DNA of 64,000 bases from Bacteroides sp. OM05-12 (GCF_003438995.1 NZ_QSUN01000021.1:1-64000), one strand, 5' to 3'. Counted from the first letter of the stretch, positions 1 to 10,455 are shown. Program-made: numbers and translations. The notes: a model not told the origin generated them from the letters alone.

Positions 1-30
1 ACTTAATTTCATGTGTAAGACTCTTTTTTG

Positions 31-53
31 TCCAACTTTTGGGGTGCAGTTCA
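31..53. repeat. Terminal inverted repeat of an IS3-like element (IS body left of window)
   Basis: Positions 32-53 are the exact reverse complement of 24013-24034 (22 of 22). The motif, read as TGAACTGCACCCCAAAAGTT, resembles terminal repeats of IS3-family (IS150-type) elements. No transposase lies inside the window, so the element body, if intact, would be to the left. The family assignment is from memory of IS ends, not from a search. Confidence 0.5.
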
Positions 54-56
54 TTT

Positions 57-114
57 AGTTGAGAATTGAGAGTTAAAAGTTGTTAAAAGAATTCTCAACT
101 CTTAACTCTCAATT
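57..114. repeat. Nested palindromic repeat
   Basis: Positions 64-82 pair with 96-114 over 19 bp with one mismatch. A second nested pair joins 57-67 and 90-100 exactly (AGTTGAGAATT and its complement). It sits directly after the IS-like end and before the CCTTCACT element, between no two recognised genes. It could be a dispersed palindromic unit or a transcription terminator; there is no strong T-tract directly after it. Confidence 0.6.
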
Positions 115-122
115 TAAAAAGG

Positions 123-181
123 CCTTCACTGTAATTTGTTATTTAATAGCGATTTGCATCTAAGTAGTGAAGACGTGAAGG
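123..181. repeat. CCTTCACT...GTGAAGG element, copy 1
   Basis: The segment is bounded by CCTTCACT at 123-130 and GTGAAGG at 175-181. An inverted relative lies at 23943-24001, bounded the same way. In both places the element sits next to the same 22-bp IS-like end. The interior is AT-rich and only loosely conserved. The rest of 182-290 shows nothing I can name. Confidence 0.45.
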
Positions 182-294
182 TGATTTAAGTATAATTTGA
201 AATATGTATAAAAAGACCTATTTATGTTTGTGGATAGCACTACATCAGGATTTAGTATGGCTTTTTATTGGTGAGTTCTCTTTTATGAGATAAA

Positions 295-328
295 AAAAGC
301 ATGGAAACCATTGAGCTTCCATGCTTTT
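295..328 (-). terminator. Intrinsic terminator of the 366-4127 gene
   Basis: AAAAGCATGGAA (295-306) pairs perfectly with TTCCATGCTTTT (317-328) around a 10-nt loop. On the minus strand the stem is followed by a run of T (A-tract at 292-298 on plus). It lies about 40 bp past the stop of the minus-strand gene and would also work on the plus strand. Confidence 0.75.
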
Positions 329-365
329 ATATTAGCCGAGAGGGGATAATCCCTTTCGTCGAAAT

Positions 366-3300
366 TTATCGGATTACAAGTTTTTGTACAGTAACTTGAT
401 TATCAACAACCACTTTGGCAATAATGATACCGGAGTATCCATTTGCACTGACGTTAAGCGTTTCGCCATTTGCTACGGTTGTTTGTACTTGATTGATAAC
501 GTAGCCATTGATATTATATAATGTTACAACTGCTTTACCATCAGTGTTGAAAGTCGTTGTTACGTCTTGTCCTTCGGAGCGAATGATAACATTTTGACTT
601 TCTGTCGTACTTTCATCTATGCTTACGCTAGGATCAACTGTTCCACTGACAAAACGACTACGTGTCGCATTCACAACTCTTCCTGTATTAGCATTGATAA
701 GCATACATACAACAGATGCATTATCCATATCGGTCACTCTTACCGGAATATCACTTTGAATTTCAAATTCAACCGGACTATTAGCTTCTACGCTTGTTGG
801 GATATATCCACTGATACCATTGAATGAAGTTCCGACAATGCTGCGTGCTACATCTTTATAGGAATATTTTGCATACAAAGTACCATATATGCCGCCTTTA
901 CCCCATTCGCCGAGGTTCGGGTGTGAAGTATTGTAGAAATTATTCTTCTGATTTTCTACCAAGTCATCTTCAAGAATTACATATAGCACATTATAGTTTG
1001 CAGAATTGATATCTACAGCATAATTTACACTTGTCGGAAGTGCTATTCTGTTGATCGACTTATCATAAACGGCGTCCTTTAATGTTACTTCCGCTTCAGC
1101 GTTCGTTTCAAGTTCTCTAAGTACGATATCTGTAAATGTTTCATTTCCGGCAGGTGAAACAAATTCATAGACTGCTTCGCCTGCTTCATTAGTACCTGTG
1201 AACATAGGGCTGTATATTGTGTCGATTCGGTTGATTACTCCGGAAGGGTATGCTGTTATACCCAGATAGTTGTAATATTGCTCGAAGTCGTAGGCATCAT
1301 TATTATGAATACCGATTGAAATCACATTATCTGGCATTTGCTTTTCAAGATGTTCCAAAGCTATTATACCTAATGGGCAATTTTGACACCATGCACCGGT
1401 TCCTTCTTCAATTACCACTTTTTTCGTAGTAGCAAATGCAAGGTTTTTCACGTTTAGGTTTACTTCCTGAATACCGCCTTCCATTTCTACACCAATGGTA
1501 TAATTCGTTATTTTTCCGACTTCAAGAGGTAGTTTTTTATTAAATTTAAATTTGTAAATATCTCCTTTTGATAACGTGATGTTTTCAGCCTTTATTTCAT
1601 CTTGTACTTCTTTGTCATTGTTTTTATAGTAAGCTCGCAAGCTGGTATATGTTTTATCATCTGTAATTTTGATGTATCCTGCAATTTCCACTTCATCTTG
1701 CTTAACTACTACTGATTCAGTACTTGAGCCAATAACAAAAGGTCCTTCGTAAGTAACTTGTATATTGTCTACAAAGACCATACTTTGGTCTTCATTTTGA
1801 TTGACGAAAGCAATATAAACATTCTTTCCGCTAAATTCAGCAAGAGATAGTTTATTTTGTTTCCATTCTCCGGTTAATACTTCTTCACTTTCTCCCGGGC
1901 TTTCAATCTCATCATAAATACATTTGCCTTTTGCTTCAAATTGTGCGATCAAATCATCGCTTAAATTGTTCAGAACTGCATCATTAGTCCAAACGAATAC
2001 CTTGAGGCGGTCTTCTTTATCTTTTTTATAAGATTGTGAGTTGAAATACAAATAGTAATCTGCATTTGGCAAATATAATTGGATAGTAGACATCCAGTCG
2101 TTTGATTTACCGGCAGGAGAGTACATAGAAGTAGATCCTGCGCAATTATCACTACTATTTTCAGTTTCTCTTATTGTGAAATTCCATGGCGTATTATTGC
2201 TGTCGAATTCCATCTCCTGCATTGCTTCTGTCGGTGTGTTTTTATCACCATCCCATAATAAGAATCTTGTGTATGAAGTAGCGGGATCAGAGAAATCATC
2301 ACTAAAGATATTATTATCAACCTCTTGTGCGGGTCTCTCATATATACCGTGATAGTGCAATACAATTTCTTCATTGGCACAATTACCCATAATATCGGTT
2401 ACGATACCTGCCGGAATTTTAACGGTATAATTGATATCTTTGTATAGATAACGTTTCAATGCCGGATAAGCTGCCATCATATTTGAAGAAGTAGCAATAG
2501 TCAGATCACATAACGGATCTTCGTTTCCATCCTGATACAATTTACCGACAGCACCTTCTGTAAGAGCCAATGGCACATCAAAAGTAAGGCTCATAGGTGA
2601 GTTATAACTGATTTCGCTAACATTACTTCCGTCGGCGGGCGAGATTCTGGTTGTATAAACCGGAATGTCTTCTCGTCCGGTATATGTTACATTTATTTCC
2701 TCACTCTCAATATTTGTTCCCGGTAAGTAGAAAGTTCCGGCAGGTATTCTTAATGTATATTGTTTTCCTTTCTCCAAAACTACAGTCTGAAAAGTAATTG
2801 CGAATGTTTTGGTTGAAGTTGTGGTCTGTTTGATAGATAATGAATAATCAATTTGAGTCTCTCCCTGATAAATATATGCTTTTGCATCGTCTTTGATTTG
2901 AGCGTTTTTATCGAATGTAATAGTCGCAACTTTTAATTTAGAGAATGTGTAACCGTTACCCGGATATACTATCGGATCGGCAAGCAAGTTTACAGTAGAT
3001 GCTGCTTCTTCAAAAGTTTCGGGTAAGGTAATAATGTAATTAAATGTATTACCCATTGCCAATGCAGCCAATGTTTTGTTATCGGAAGAAATAGCAACAG
3101 GAGTACCGGTATAATCGTAACCGGTGTTAGTCATATAGTCGATATTGTATTTTTCTTTTAATACCAATTCAAGACTATACCAGAAATCACCCACTTTGTA
3201 TTGAAGTGTACGTGCCGGATTGTTAAAAGGAGCAGCTCCGAATACTATACCATTATTGTTAATAACGAACCCGCCGATATCTTGGTCTTCCAATCCATCA

Positions 3301-4127
3301 TTTAACGTAAAAGTATCGTTTTCTACATCATATTTGTAAGATGTATCATATTCAGTAGGGAAATCACTGCCTGCTGCGGCTTTTACGATATGTGCAGTTC
3401 CCGTTACGAACTTTCCGTTGGAACTAAGAGCGGCTTGGTCTACATGGCCGGGTTTTGCAATTTCTTCCCATCCCAACATCTTATATTTTTTTGTTGTTCG
3501 ATTGTATACATAATAACAACAGCCCCAGCCCGGATGACTATATGAAAGACAACCTAAAATGATGTTACCGTCCTCGGATATGCCCACAAAACGATTTTGT
3601 TCGGCAGTATATCCTCCGGCATCGATAGTTGGGAGCCCGGTTAATGTTTGTAAAACTCCATCTATCCAGAAAAGAGGTTTTTCAGTATATCCGTTCATGC
3701 TTATACCAATGATGTATTTTCCATCACTGGTTATATATTCTGCTGTTCCGGAAACTTTTTTATCCGATAATATTTTCCATCCGGTGCTTTCTTTGTAAAC
3801 GGCAGGATACCCATCGTAATTACCGACAACAGTTCCATCATTGCTGACGTCATATGCGCCACACATGACTGCATTCTTGATTTCTTCGTCTGTTAATAAA
3901 TACTTGCGGGTTCCTTTTTTTACATCTAGTAAGTAAGGGTGTGCATCAACTGTTTCGTCTTCGCTGTTTTTCCCTTTGGCAGTGGCCCAAAGACCATTAC
4001 TTGAAAGTCCGCTAAGAGAAGCTCCGTCTTCAAATGTGAACGTCTGAATAACAGGTTTCTCTTGTGCCATCAGGATGTTAGGTAGTAATCCTATTGCTAG
4101 CGCAATACAGTACATTAGATTCTTCAT
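366..4127 (-). CDS. Large secreted Omp28-related protein with choice-of-anchor and type IX-like sorting tail
   Basis: 1253 residues with a signal peptide (ends near AQE at about 22). The first third (about 30-370) is a repeat-rich region resembling beta-propeller/PEP-CTERM-like exported domains. Residues about 375-600 look like two bacterial Ig-like modules. Residues about 605-800 resemble a choice-of-anchor J (MAM-like) domain. From about 905 a thioredoxin-like Omp28 region starts, with C914-x-x-C917 in GAWCQNCPLG. The last 80 residues (YNINGY..., ending KLVIR) resemble a type A type IX secretion sorting domain. It is transcribed away from 4299-8091, which carries a second Omp28-type protein. 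Likely an outer surface or extracellular thiol protein; substrate unknown. Domain order is my reading, not a profile search. Confidence 0.8.
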   Translation of the reverse strand: MKNLMYCIALAIGLLPNILMAQEKPVIQTFTFEDGASLSGLSSNGLWATAKGKNSEDETVDAHPYLLDVKKGTRKYLLTDEEIKNAVMCGAYDVSNDGTVVGNYDGYPAVYKESTGWKILSDKKVSGTAEYITSDGKYIIGISMNGYTEKPLFWIDGVLQTLTGLPTIDAGGYTAEQNRFVGISEDGNIILGCLSYSHPGWGCCYYVYNRTTKKYKMLGWEEIAKPGHVDQAALSSNGKFVTGTAHIVKAAAGSDFPTEYDTSYKYDVENDTFTLNDGLEDQDIGGFVINNNGIVFGAAPFNNPARTLQYKVGDFWYSLELVLKEKYNIDYMTNTGYDYTGTPVAISSDNKTLAALAMGNTFNYIITLPETFEEAASTVNLLADPIVYPGNGYTFSKLKVATITFDKNAQIKDDAKAYIYQGETQIDYSLSIKQTTTSTKTFAITFQTVVLEKGKQYTLRIPAGTFYLPGTNIESEEINVTYTGREDIPVYTTRISPADGSNVSEISYNSPMSLTFDVPLALTEGAVGKLYQDGNEDPLCDLTIATSSNMMAAYPALKRYLYKDINYTVKIPAGIVTDIMGNCANEEIVLHYHGIYERPAQEVDNNIFSDDFSDPATSYTRFLLWDGDKNTPTEAMQEMEFDSNNTPWNFTIRETENSSDNCAGSTSMYSPAGKSNDWMSTIQLYLPNADYYLYFNSQSYKKDKEDRLKVFVWTNDAVLNNLSDDLIAQFEAKGKCIYDEIESPGESEEVLTGEWKQNKLSLAEFSGKNVYIAFVNQNEDQSMVFVDNIQVTYEGPFVIGSSTESVVVKQDEVEIAGYIKITDDKTYTSLRAYYKNNDKEVQDEIKAENITLSKGDIYKFKFNKKLPLEVGKITNYTIGVEMEGGIQEVNLNVKNLAFATTKKVVIEEGTGAWCQNCPLGIIALEHLEKQMPDNVISIGIHNNDAYDFEQYYNYLGITAYPSGVINRIDTIYSPMFTGTNEAGEAVYEFVSPAGNETFTDIVLRELETNAEAEVTLKDAVYDKSINRIALPTSVNYAVDINSANYNVLYVILEDDLVENQKNNFYNTSHPNLGEWGKGGIYGTLYAKYSYKDVARSIVGTSFNGISGYIPTSVEANSPVEFEIQSDIPVRVTDMDNASVVCMLINANTGRVVNATRSRFVSGTVDPSVSIDESTTESQNVIIRSEGQDVTTTFNTDGKAVVTLYNINGYVINQVQTTVANGETLNVSANGYSGIIIAKVVVDNQVTVQKLVIR

Positions 4128-4260
4128 TGTTTTTCTCTCTTTTAAAAATTATGATTAAAATATCTACAAAAATAAGAAAACTAACTATCATAGATGTATA
4201 ATCTGTTTTATATTGCATAATTTTAACCAATAATATAGGGATGATTTCGCCACTTTTACA

Positions 4261-4268
4261 TATTTTTG
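4261..4268 (+). promoter_or_regulatory. Bacteroides -7 box upstream of the thioredoxin-like gene
   Basis: TATTTTTG fits TAnnTTTG and lies 30 bp before the ATG at 4299. No convincing -33 TTTG is present at the usual 19-21 bp spacing, so the call rests on one element and its position. Confidence 0.4.
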
Positions 4269-4298
4269 CAGCAGTATAAACAACGAAAATAAAATAAA

Positions 4299-4793
4299 AT
4301 GGGAAAAAGATTTTGTCTGGTAGTGCTTCTTCTTTTAGGAGTTTTTGCATCTTATGCACAGTTACCATCTGTCACGTTGAAAGATATTAATGGGAAGACC
4401 GTTGACACTGCAACATTACAAAATGATGGAAAACCATTTATTATCAGTTTTTTTGCTACTTGGTGTAAACCCTGTAATCGTGAACTTAAGGCTATTAGTG
4501 AAGTCTATGCTGATTGGCAAGATGAAACAGGTGTAAAAGTAATAGCCATTTCCATCGATCAGGCACAGAACGTTGCTAAAGTAAAACCTTTGGTGGATGG
4601 CTACGGATGGGAATATGAAGTATTGCTTGATCCGAACAGCGATTTTAAACGTGCAATGGGAGTGAACATGATTCCTGCTGTATTTATAATTGATGGAGAT
4701 GGCAAGATTGCAGAATCACGTAGTGGTTATACGGATGGTTCTGAAAGTCATTTGATAGATAAAGTAAGAGAATTGATTGCTAAAAAGAAATAA
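4299..4793 (+). CDS. TlpA-like periplasmic thioredoxin-fold protein
   Basis: 164 residues: a signal peptide (about 1-20, cleavage after SYA) and a TlpA/ResA-type thioredoxin domain. The active site is W55-C-K-P-C59, and the cis-Pro region is N-M-I-P-A near residue 128. This family reduces or isomerises disulfides in the periplasm. It leads a same-strand run with the DUF6029 protein (5 bp gap), an Omp28-type lipoprotein and a small tail-bearing protein, so it may supply reducing power to the CxxC proteins of the cluster. That link is inference from gene order. Confidence 0.88.
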   Translation: MGKRFCLVVLLLLGVFASYAQLPSVTLKDINGKTVDTATLQNDGKPFIISFFATWCKPCNRELKAISEVYADWQDETGVKVIAISIDQAQNVAKVKPLVDGYGWEYEVLLDPNSDFKRAMGVNMIPAVFIIDGDGKIAESRSGYTDGSESHLIDKVRELIAKKK

Positions 4794-4798
4794 ATGGC

Positions 4799-6547
4799 AT
4801 GAAAATTACAAGATATATAGTATTGCTCCAATTTTCTTTGATAACTTCATTTGCTTGGTCACAGATTCAGTTAGGAGACAAAGTATCATTAAGCGGAAGT
4901 TTGCAGGCAGACGTCTTATTTCCGCAAGAGGATGAAGCTATAGGAACAGGAACTTATGATGATTGGGGATTGACCAATACTTATTTAGACCTAAACCTGT
5001 TAAGTAAATATGTTTCAGCGGGTGCTCGTTTGGAGTATTTGGATCATCCGCTTCCCGGATTTGAAAAGGACTTTGCCGGATGGGGAGTTCCTTACATTTA
5101 TGTTACCGGAAAGTATAAAGGAGTAGAGTTAACGGTAGGAGACTTTTACGATCAATTCGGAAATGGTTTTATATACCGCACTTATGAAGAGAGAAGTCTC
5201 GGTGTCGATAATTCGTTGAGAGGTGCACGTTTAGTGGTACGCCCTTTCAAAGGAATCAATATAAAAATGCTGGGTGGTAAACAACGTTATTATTGGCAGA
5301 ACAAGGGGTATCTTTGGCAGGGACGTTATTGGAATAATCCCAGAAGAGATAGCTATGTCTTCGGGGCTGATGCCGAATTGAACGTTGAGCAGTGGTTTAA
5401 ACGGATGCAGGAGAGCAATACGTATTTGACTCTTGGGGTATCTTATGTAGGAAGACAGGAGGATGATGAAATAGTAGAAGCTCCGGTACCGAATAAAAGA
5501 TTGAATTTACCTGATGTTGTAAATGCTTATGATTTTCGTGCTCAACTGCAAAAAGGGAATTATAATTTTATGGTAGATTACGCTATAAAAGGTTGTGATC
5601 CTTCTAGTGATAATTATTATATTTACAAGAATGGTAGTGCAGTAATGGTTTCCGGATCTTATTCTAAAAGAGGAATGAGTGCATTAATTCAGGCTAAACG
5701 CAGCGATAATATGTCTTATCGCAGTAATAGAACTATTAATGGCGTAAGTACTGCTTCTTTTATAAATAATATGCCGGTCTTTTCTTATCAACATACTTAT
5801 AATTTGGCGACGATTTATCCGTATTCTACTCAAACTGCAGGAGAATGGGCTTTTCAAGGTGAATTTAGTTATAATTTCAAAAGAAAAACAGCATTAGGTG
5901 GAAAATATGGAACTAACATAAAACTTAATTTCTCCCATATACGTTCAATATATGGGCAGTTTGATAATGTAGCTCAACTAAAAGGAACAAATGGGAAAGA
6001 AGCAAATTTCTTTGATATGAGTGGTGGAGTTTATTATCAAGATGCTCATATTGCAATTGAAAAGAAATTATCTAAAGTGTTTAAGTTGAATGTAATGTAC
6101 ATAAATCAGTTATATAATCCGAAAGCTAATGGACATATAGATGAAGACTTAGTTCAATCCAATATTTTTGTAGCGGAAGGAAAATATCAGATTAATAAAA
6201 AAATATCATTAAGAGCAGAACTCCAATATTTATTAGCTAGTGATTATAGAACATTAAATGGAGCACCTGAAACTGCACCATTAGAACGTTCTAATCAAGG
6301 AGATTGGATGTTTGGTTTAATAGAATTAGCCATTGCACCCTCTTTTATGTTTTCCGTATCCGATATGTATAATGTAGGGGCAACGAATAATCATTATTAT
6401 AATGTGTCTGGAGTTTTTACTCATAAGTCACATCGTTTGCAAGTAGGCTATGGGAAAACTCGCAAAGGATACACTTGTACAGGAGGTGTATGTCGTGAGG
6501 TACCCGCAAGTAAGGGGGCAACAGTTTCTTATACTTATAATTTTTAA
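4799..6547 (+). CDS. DUF6029 family outer-membrane barrel-like protein
   Basis: 582 residues with a signal peptide ending near WSQ (about 22). The mature protein is dominated by alternating aromatic/polar strands and ends in an aromatic residue (SYTYNF), which is the usual C-terminal signature of outer-membrane beta barrels. It matches my memory of the Bacteroidetes DUF6029 family, whose function is not established. The start is ATG at 4799, 5 bp after the thioredoxin-like gene, so the two are probably co-transcribed and perhaps coupled. A CTGGVC pair of cysteines near the C-terminus (about 559-564) is notable beside two thiol proteins. Confidence 0.8.
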   Translation: MKITRYIVLLQFSLITSFAWSQIQLGDKVSLSGSLQADVLFPQEDEAIGTGTYDDWGLTNTYLDLNLLSKYVSAGARLEYLDHPLPGFEKDFAGWGVPYIYVTGKYKGVELTVGDFYDQFGNGFIYRTYEERSLGVDNSLRGARLVVRPFKGINIKMLGGKQRYYWQNKGYLWQGRYWNNPRRDSYVFGADAELNVEQWFKRMQESNTYLTLGVSYVGRQEDDEIVEAPVPNKRLNLPDVVNAYDFRAQLQKGNYNFMVDYAIKGCDPSSDNYYIYKNGSAVMVSGSYSKRGMSALIQAKRSDNMSYRSNRTINGVSTASFINNMPVFSYQHTYNLATIYPYSTQTAGEWAFQGEFSYNFKRKTALGGKYGTNIKLNFSHIRSIYGQFDNVAQLKGTNGKEANFFDMSGGVYYQDAHIAIEKKLSKVFKLNVMYINQLYNPKANGHIDEDLVQSNIFVAEGKYQINKKISLRAELQYLLASDYRTLNGAPETAPLERSNQGDWMFGLIELAIAPSFMFSVSDMYNVGATNNHYYNVSGVFTHKSHRLQVGYGKTRKGYTCTGGVCREVPASKGATVSYTYNF

Positions 6548-6550
6548 GTC

Positions 6551-7366
6551 ATGTTAAAAAGTAAATTATATATATATAGCTTCATTATATTTGCACTATG
6601 TGCTTGTAATTCAGTTGATGAAAGTGAACGCTTATTGGATTATGAACCTCCAAAGAGTGACCGTAATGTTTTATTGGAGGAATTTACAGGGCAATATTGT
6701 ATGAATTGTCCACAAGGTTCTGCTGAAGCTAAACGACTTCAAGAAAGTTATGATCATAAGGTTATAGTTGTAGGTATACATGCTGGTGCTTTTGCTGATG
6801 GCACTATATATGTTACAAAAGCGGGAGAGGCATATTGGAAGAAATTTTATTCGGATGGTGATGGAAGAGGATATCCGGCAGCTATGATTAATCGTAGTGG
6901 TAAAGTTTCAACTGGATTTCAACAAGAGTGGAGTTCGATGGTTGCAAGTGCATTCCAAATTCCATCCTATGTTTCTTTATTAATGAAATCAAATTATGAT
7001 GAAACAGACCGCGAAGTGTCGATTACGTCCATATTGAAGAAATCAACATCCCAAATGCAGAATAAAACAAAACTGTTGTTGATGCTTACCGAAAGTAAAA
7101 TTTATGATTTTCAATCCATGGGTGGAGCAAATTATGAACATAATCATGTGCTGCGAGGTGTCATTGGGGATAAAGATGATGAACCTAATTATTGGGGGGA
7201 AACAGTTGAAATTAGCTCTATAGAAGATACAGAAGTTGTTTCCAAATTGTATAAGCTAGATGAAACCTGGAAACCTGAAAATATGAATGTGGTTGGTGTT
7301 ATATATGATGCTGATACTTATGAAGTCTTACAAGTTGAAGAAATACCTGTTATAGATAATAAATAA
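6551..7366 (+). CDS. Omp28-related lipoprotein with CxxC motif
   Basis: 271 residues. A lipobox L-C-A-C19 predicts a lipoprotein. From residue 39 the sequence shows the Omp28-related thioredoxin-like start, with C50-M-N-C53 in the same position as C914/C917 of the large protein at 366-4127. It begins 3 bp after the DUF6029 stop, consistent with one operon. The likely role is a membrane-anchored thiol or binding partner for the barrel protein; no substrate can be read from the sequence. Confidence 0.85.
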   Translation: MLKSKLYIYSFIIFALCACNSVDESERLLDYEPPKSDRNVLLEEFTGQYCMNCPQGSAEAKRLQESYDHKVIVVGIHAGAFADGTIYVTKAGEAYWKKFYSDGDGRGYPAAMINRSGKVSTGFQQEWSSMVASAFQIPSYVSLLMKSNYDETDREVSITSILKKSTSQMQNKTKLLLMLTESKIYDFQSMGGANYEHNHVLRGVIGDKDDEPNYWGETVEISSIEDTEVVSKLYKLDETWKPENMNVVGVIYDADTYEVLQVEEIPVIDNK

Positions 7367-7386
7367 TTAAAAAGGAGAGAATAACT

Positions 7387-8091
7387 ATGAGAAAATTTAC
7401 TTTATTAGTAGCCTTGTTGCTTTCATGTGCTTTTACTTTTGCACAATCTATTGAATTTACGAGAGAAGGAAGTGTAGTTGCTAGTGGATCTGCTGTAACA
7501 GTGACAGAGATAAATCCCGATAAAAGAGCAATGGATCCGGAACTTTTAGTGGTAAATAATGGACAAGAAGCTTTGGCTGTGACTTTAAAAGTTACTACAA
7601 TGAGAGTAACAGGAGGCTTTATTGGATTTTGTGGTTTTGAAGAAGGTGAATTTGGAAATTGTATACCAGTGAATGTTGGAACTCCGGTTTCCAAAACTAT
7701 GACACTTGCAGCGGGTGCTTCGAAAAATCCGGATGTGGAATTACAAACGCCTAAAGATGATGTGGATGGGGAAGTTATGCTTGAACTTATAGTTGGAGAT
7801 AATGTAATTAATACAATTACGGTTAACTTTCTTCGTGGAAGCTATAATTCCATCAACTCCCTTGATGCAAATACAAACGTTTATTTTTCAGGAAACGAAT
7901 TCTCTTATCATTTTAATGATGTAGCTAATCGTCAATTGAATATTTACAATGTAACCGGTTCTTTAGTGAAGAGTGTATCTTTGGAAACAGAAGGAACAGT
8001 TGCTATAAATAGTTTGAATAAAGGCGTTTACATTTATGAAGTAAAAGAAAACGGAAAACGTATTGCTGCTCATAAGTGTGTGATTCGTTAA
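7387..8091 (+). CDS. Small secreted protein with type IX-like C-terminal sorting domain
   Basis: 234 residues: a signal peptide (cleavage near TFAQ, about 20), an Ig-like body (about 21-155) with a CGFEEGEFGNC cysteine pair, and a C-terminal segment from about 160 (YNVTGSL..., GVYIYEV..., ending KCVIR) that resembles a type A type IX sorting domain. The same kind of tail ends the divergent 1253-aa protein. It is the last gene of the cluster, followed by a strong terminator. AAAAAGGAGAGAA just before the ATG gives a clear ribosome-binding site, unusual for Bacteroides. Confidence 0.8.
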   Translation: MRKFTLLVALLLSCAFTFAQSIEFTREGSVVASGSAVTVTEINPDKRAMDPELLVVNNGQEALAVTLKVTTMRVTGGFIGFCGFEEGEFGNCIPVNVGTPVSKTMTLAAGASKNPDVELQTPKDDVDGEVMLELIVGDNVINTITVNFLRGSYNSINSLDANTNVYFSGNEFSYHFNDVANRQLNIYNVTGSLVKSVSLETEGTVAINSLNKGVYIYEVKENGKRIAAHKCVIR

Positions 8092-8112
8092 TATAACGAT
8101 TGCTATAATATA

Positions 8113-8153
8113 AAAGAGGCGGTTTCTCATTACGAGAGATCGCCTCTTTTTTT
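8113..8153. terminator. Bidirectional terminator between the envelope cluster and uvrB
   Basis: AAAGAGGCGGTTTCTC pairs with GAGAGATCGCCTCTTT across a 5-nt loop (one mismatch), flanked by A-rich and T-rich tracts. It serves the plus-strand cluster and the convergent uvrB. Confidence 0.88.
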
Positions 8154-8199
8154 GCTAAGTTATATCTTTGTAAGTCTTTTCCAAGTATTGCTTTTACTA

Positions 8200-10227
8200 T
8201 CAAACAGGATACTTTTCTTTCATCAAATCTTCCAGCTTAATTAATTCATCTCTGTACTGAGCAGCTTCGATAAATTCAAGTTTCTTGGCAGCTTCATACA
8301 TTTGTTTTCTTGTCTTTTCGATACTCTTTTCCAGTTGAGCTTTAGTCATATATTGTACAATCGGATCAGCCGCTATGCTACTTGTCTCCGGTTCGATGTA
8401 TGCTTTGGGAGAATTGTTCTTTGCTTCATCGGTATTACTGATAAGAGCCATTTTTCGGGCTTTTTGAATTTGTTTAGGAGTGATACCATGAGCCTCGTTG
8501 TAAGCTAATTGTTTTTCCCGGCGACGATTGGTTTCATCAATTGTTTGTTTCATGCTGTCTGTGATTTTATCAGCATACATGATAACCTTTCCATTGATGT
8601 TTCGGGCAGCACGTCCAGCTGTCTGTGTTAATGAACGGTGCGAACGGAGAAAGCCTTCTTTATCAGCATCAAGAATAGCTACAAGCGATACTTCCGGTAA
8701 ATCCAAACCTTCACGTAAAAGGTTTACACCAATAAGTACATCATATAATCCCTGTCTCAGGTCGTCCATGATTTTTACGCGTTCCAATGTGTCCACATCG
8801 CTATGGATGTAATTGCAACGGACATCATTTTTCAAAAGATAATCCGTTAATTCTTCCGCCATGCGTTTGGTTAATGTAGTGATGAGTACGCGCTCATTCT
8901 TTTCGATACGTTGTTGAATTTCTTCCATCAAATCATCTATTTGATTCAGGCTTGGCCGTACTTCTATAATAGGGTCAAGCAAGCCGGTAGGTCGGATAAC
9001 TTGCTCCACTACCACACCTTCACTCCTGATTAATTCGTAGTCGGCAGGGGTAGCGCTTACATAAATAACTTGCTTAGCCATTTCTTCGAACTCCTCGAAT
9101 TTCAATGGACGGTTGTCCATAGCGGCGGGAAGGCGGAAACCATATTCAACAAGGTTTGTCTTACGGGCACGGTCGCCTCCGTACATCGCACGAATTTGCG
9201 GTACACTGACATGGCTTTCGTCAATAACGATTAGGAAATCTTTCGGAAAGAAATCCAGTAAACAGTAGGGGCGTGTATTGGCTGCCCGTCCGTCAAAGTA
9301 GCGGGAGTAGTTCTCAATACCGGAGCAATGCCCTAACTCGCGAATCATTTCCATATCATAGGTCACACGTTCATAGAGACGTTTTGCCTCATAGTTCTTA
9401 CCGATAGATTGGAAATACTCCACTTGTTTGGTTAAGTCATCTTCAATTTCATGGATGGCTCGTATGGTTGCTTCTTTAGTAGTCATGAACAAGTTTGCCG
9501 GATATATTTTATATTCGTCAAATGAAGTTATCCGTACTCCTGTCATCGGATCTACTTCTTCAATACTGTCTATCTCGTCTCCCCAGAATACGACACGGAG
9601 GATATGGTCTGAATAAGCAAGGTATATATCAACCGTATCTCCTTTGACACGGAAATTTCCGCGATTGAGCTCGATATCGTTACGGGTATACAAACTGTCT
9701 ACCAGTCTGCGTAAGAATACGTTTCTGTTGATGGCTCTTCCTTGTTTAATATCTATAACATTTTCGTAGAAGTCGGAGGGGTTGCCCATACCATAGATAC
9801 AGGAGACGGAGGATACGACTACTACATCTTTTCGTCCGGAAAGTAGAGCGGAAGTTGCTGCAAGACGTAACTTGTCGATCTCGTCATTGATAGCTAAATC
9901 CTTTTCTATATAGGTGTCGGTAGAAGGCAGATATGCTTCCGGTTGGTAATAATCATAGTAGGATACATAATATTCCACGGCGTTGTTCGGGAAGAAACTT
10001 TTGAACTCTCCATATAACTGTGCCGCCAAAGTCTTATTGTGACTGAGGATAAGAGTCGGCTTATTAATGTTTTTAATGACGTTTGCTATGGTGAAAGTCT
10101 TTCCCGAACCGGTAACTCCCAATAAGGTTTGTGCAGGGTCTCCCTGAAGGATTCCTTCTGTCAGTTGGGCGATGGCTTCCGGCTGATCTCCTGTCGGTTG
10201 GTAGTCGGATGTTAGTTCAAAGTTCAT
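8200..10227 (-). CDS. uvrB: Excinuclease ABC subunit B
   Basis: 675 residues, the normal length. UvrB is the damage-verifying helicase-like subunit of nucleotide excision repair. Walker A is GVTGSGKT at 37-44. The tyrosine-rich beta-hairpin ([14 protein letters not shown]) lies at about 88-101, the helicase motifs of the second RecA-like domain (TAGRAARN) near 540, and the UVR domain that binds UvrC at the C-terminus ([20 protein letters not shown]). It stands alone between two intergenic regions. Confidence 0.98.
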   Translation of the reverse strand: MNFELTSDYQPTGDQPEAIAQLTEGILQGDPAQTLLGVTGSGKTFTIANVIKNINKPTLILSHNKTLAAQLYGEFKSFFPNNAVEYYVSYYDYYQPEAYLPSTDTYIEKDLAINDEIDKLRLAATSALLSGRKDVVVVSSVSCIYGMGNPSDFYENVIDIKQGRAINRNVFLRRLVDSLYTRNDIELNRGNFRVKGDTVDIYLAYSDHILRVVFWGDEIDSIEEVDPMTGVRITSFDEYKIYPANLFMTTKEATIRAIHEIEDDLTKQVEYFQSIGKNYEAKRLYERVTYDMEMIRELGHCSGIENYSRYFDGRAANTRPYCLLDFFPKDFLIVIDESHVSVPQIRAMYGGDRARKTNLVEYGFRLPAAMDNRPLKFEEFEEMAKQVIYVSATPADYELIRSEGVVVEQVIRPTGLLDPIIEVRPSLNQIDDLMEEIQQRIEKNERVLITTLTKRMAEELTDYLLKNDVRCNYIHSDVDTLERVKIMDDLRQGLYDVLIGVNLLREGLDLPEVSLVAILDADKEGFLRSHRSLTQTAGRAARNINGKVIMYADKITDSMKQTIDETNRRREKQLAYNEAHGITPKQIQKARKMALISNTDEAKNNSPKAYIEPETSSIAADPIVQYMTKAQLEKSIEKTRKQMYEAAKKLEFIEAAQYRDELIKLEDLMKEKYPV

Positions 10228-10455
10228 ATTGTTATCGTCTATAATTGAGGCGTAAAATTACTCATTTATTTAAATAATTTCTTTACTTTGTAACTGTTTA
10301 TCATCTTTTAAAACAAAATACATATCGATATATGCTTTAAGCATACGTGGAAGGTCAATATACGCTTGTGGGTGGAAGGTCAGAGTGACTAGTGCAAGCA
10401 TTCATCCTTGAAACTGTCGCGTTTATCTATAATTTGTATTAAAAAACAGCGATTA

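Noticed and set aside
4078..4368. 96-aa minus-strand ORF across the divergent promoter region
   Set aside because: Overlaps the starts of two clear genes and the control region between them; composition is like non-coding AT-rich DNA.
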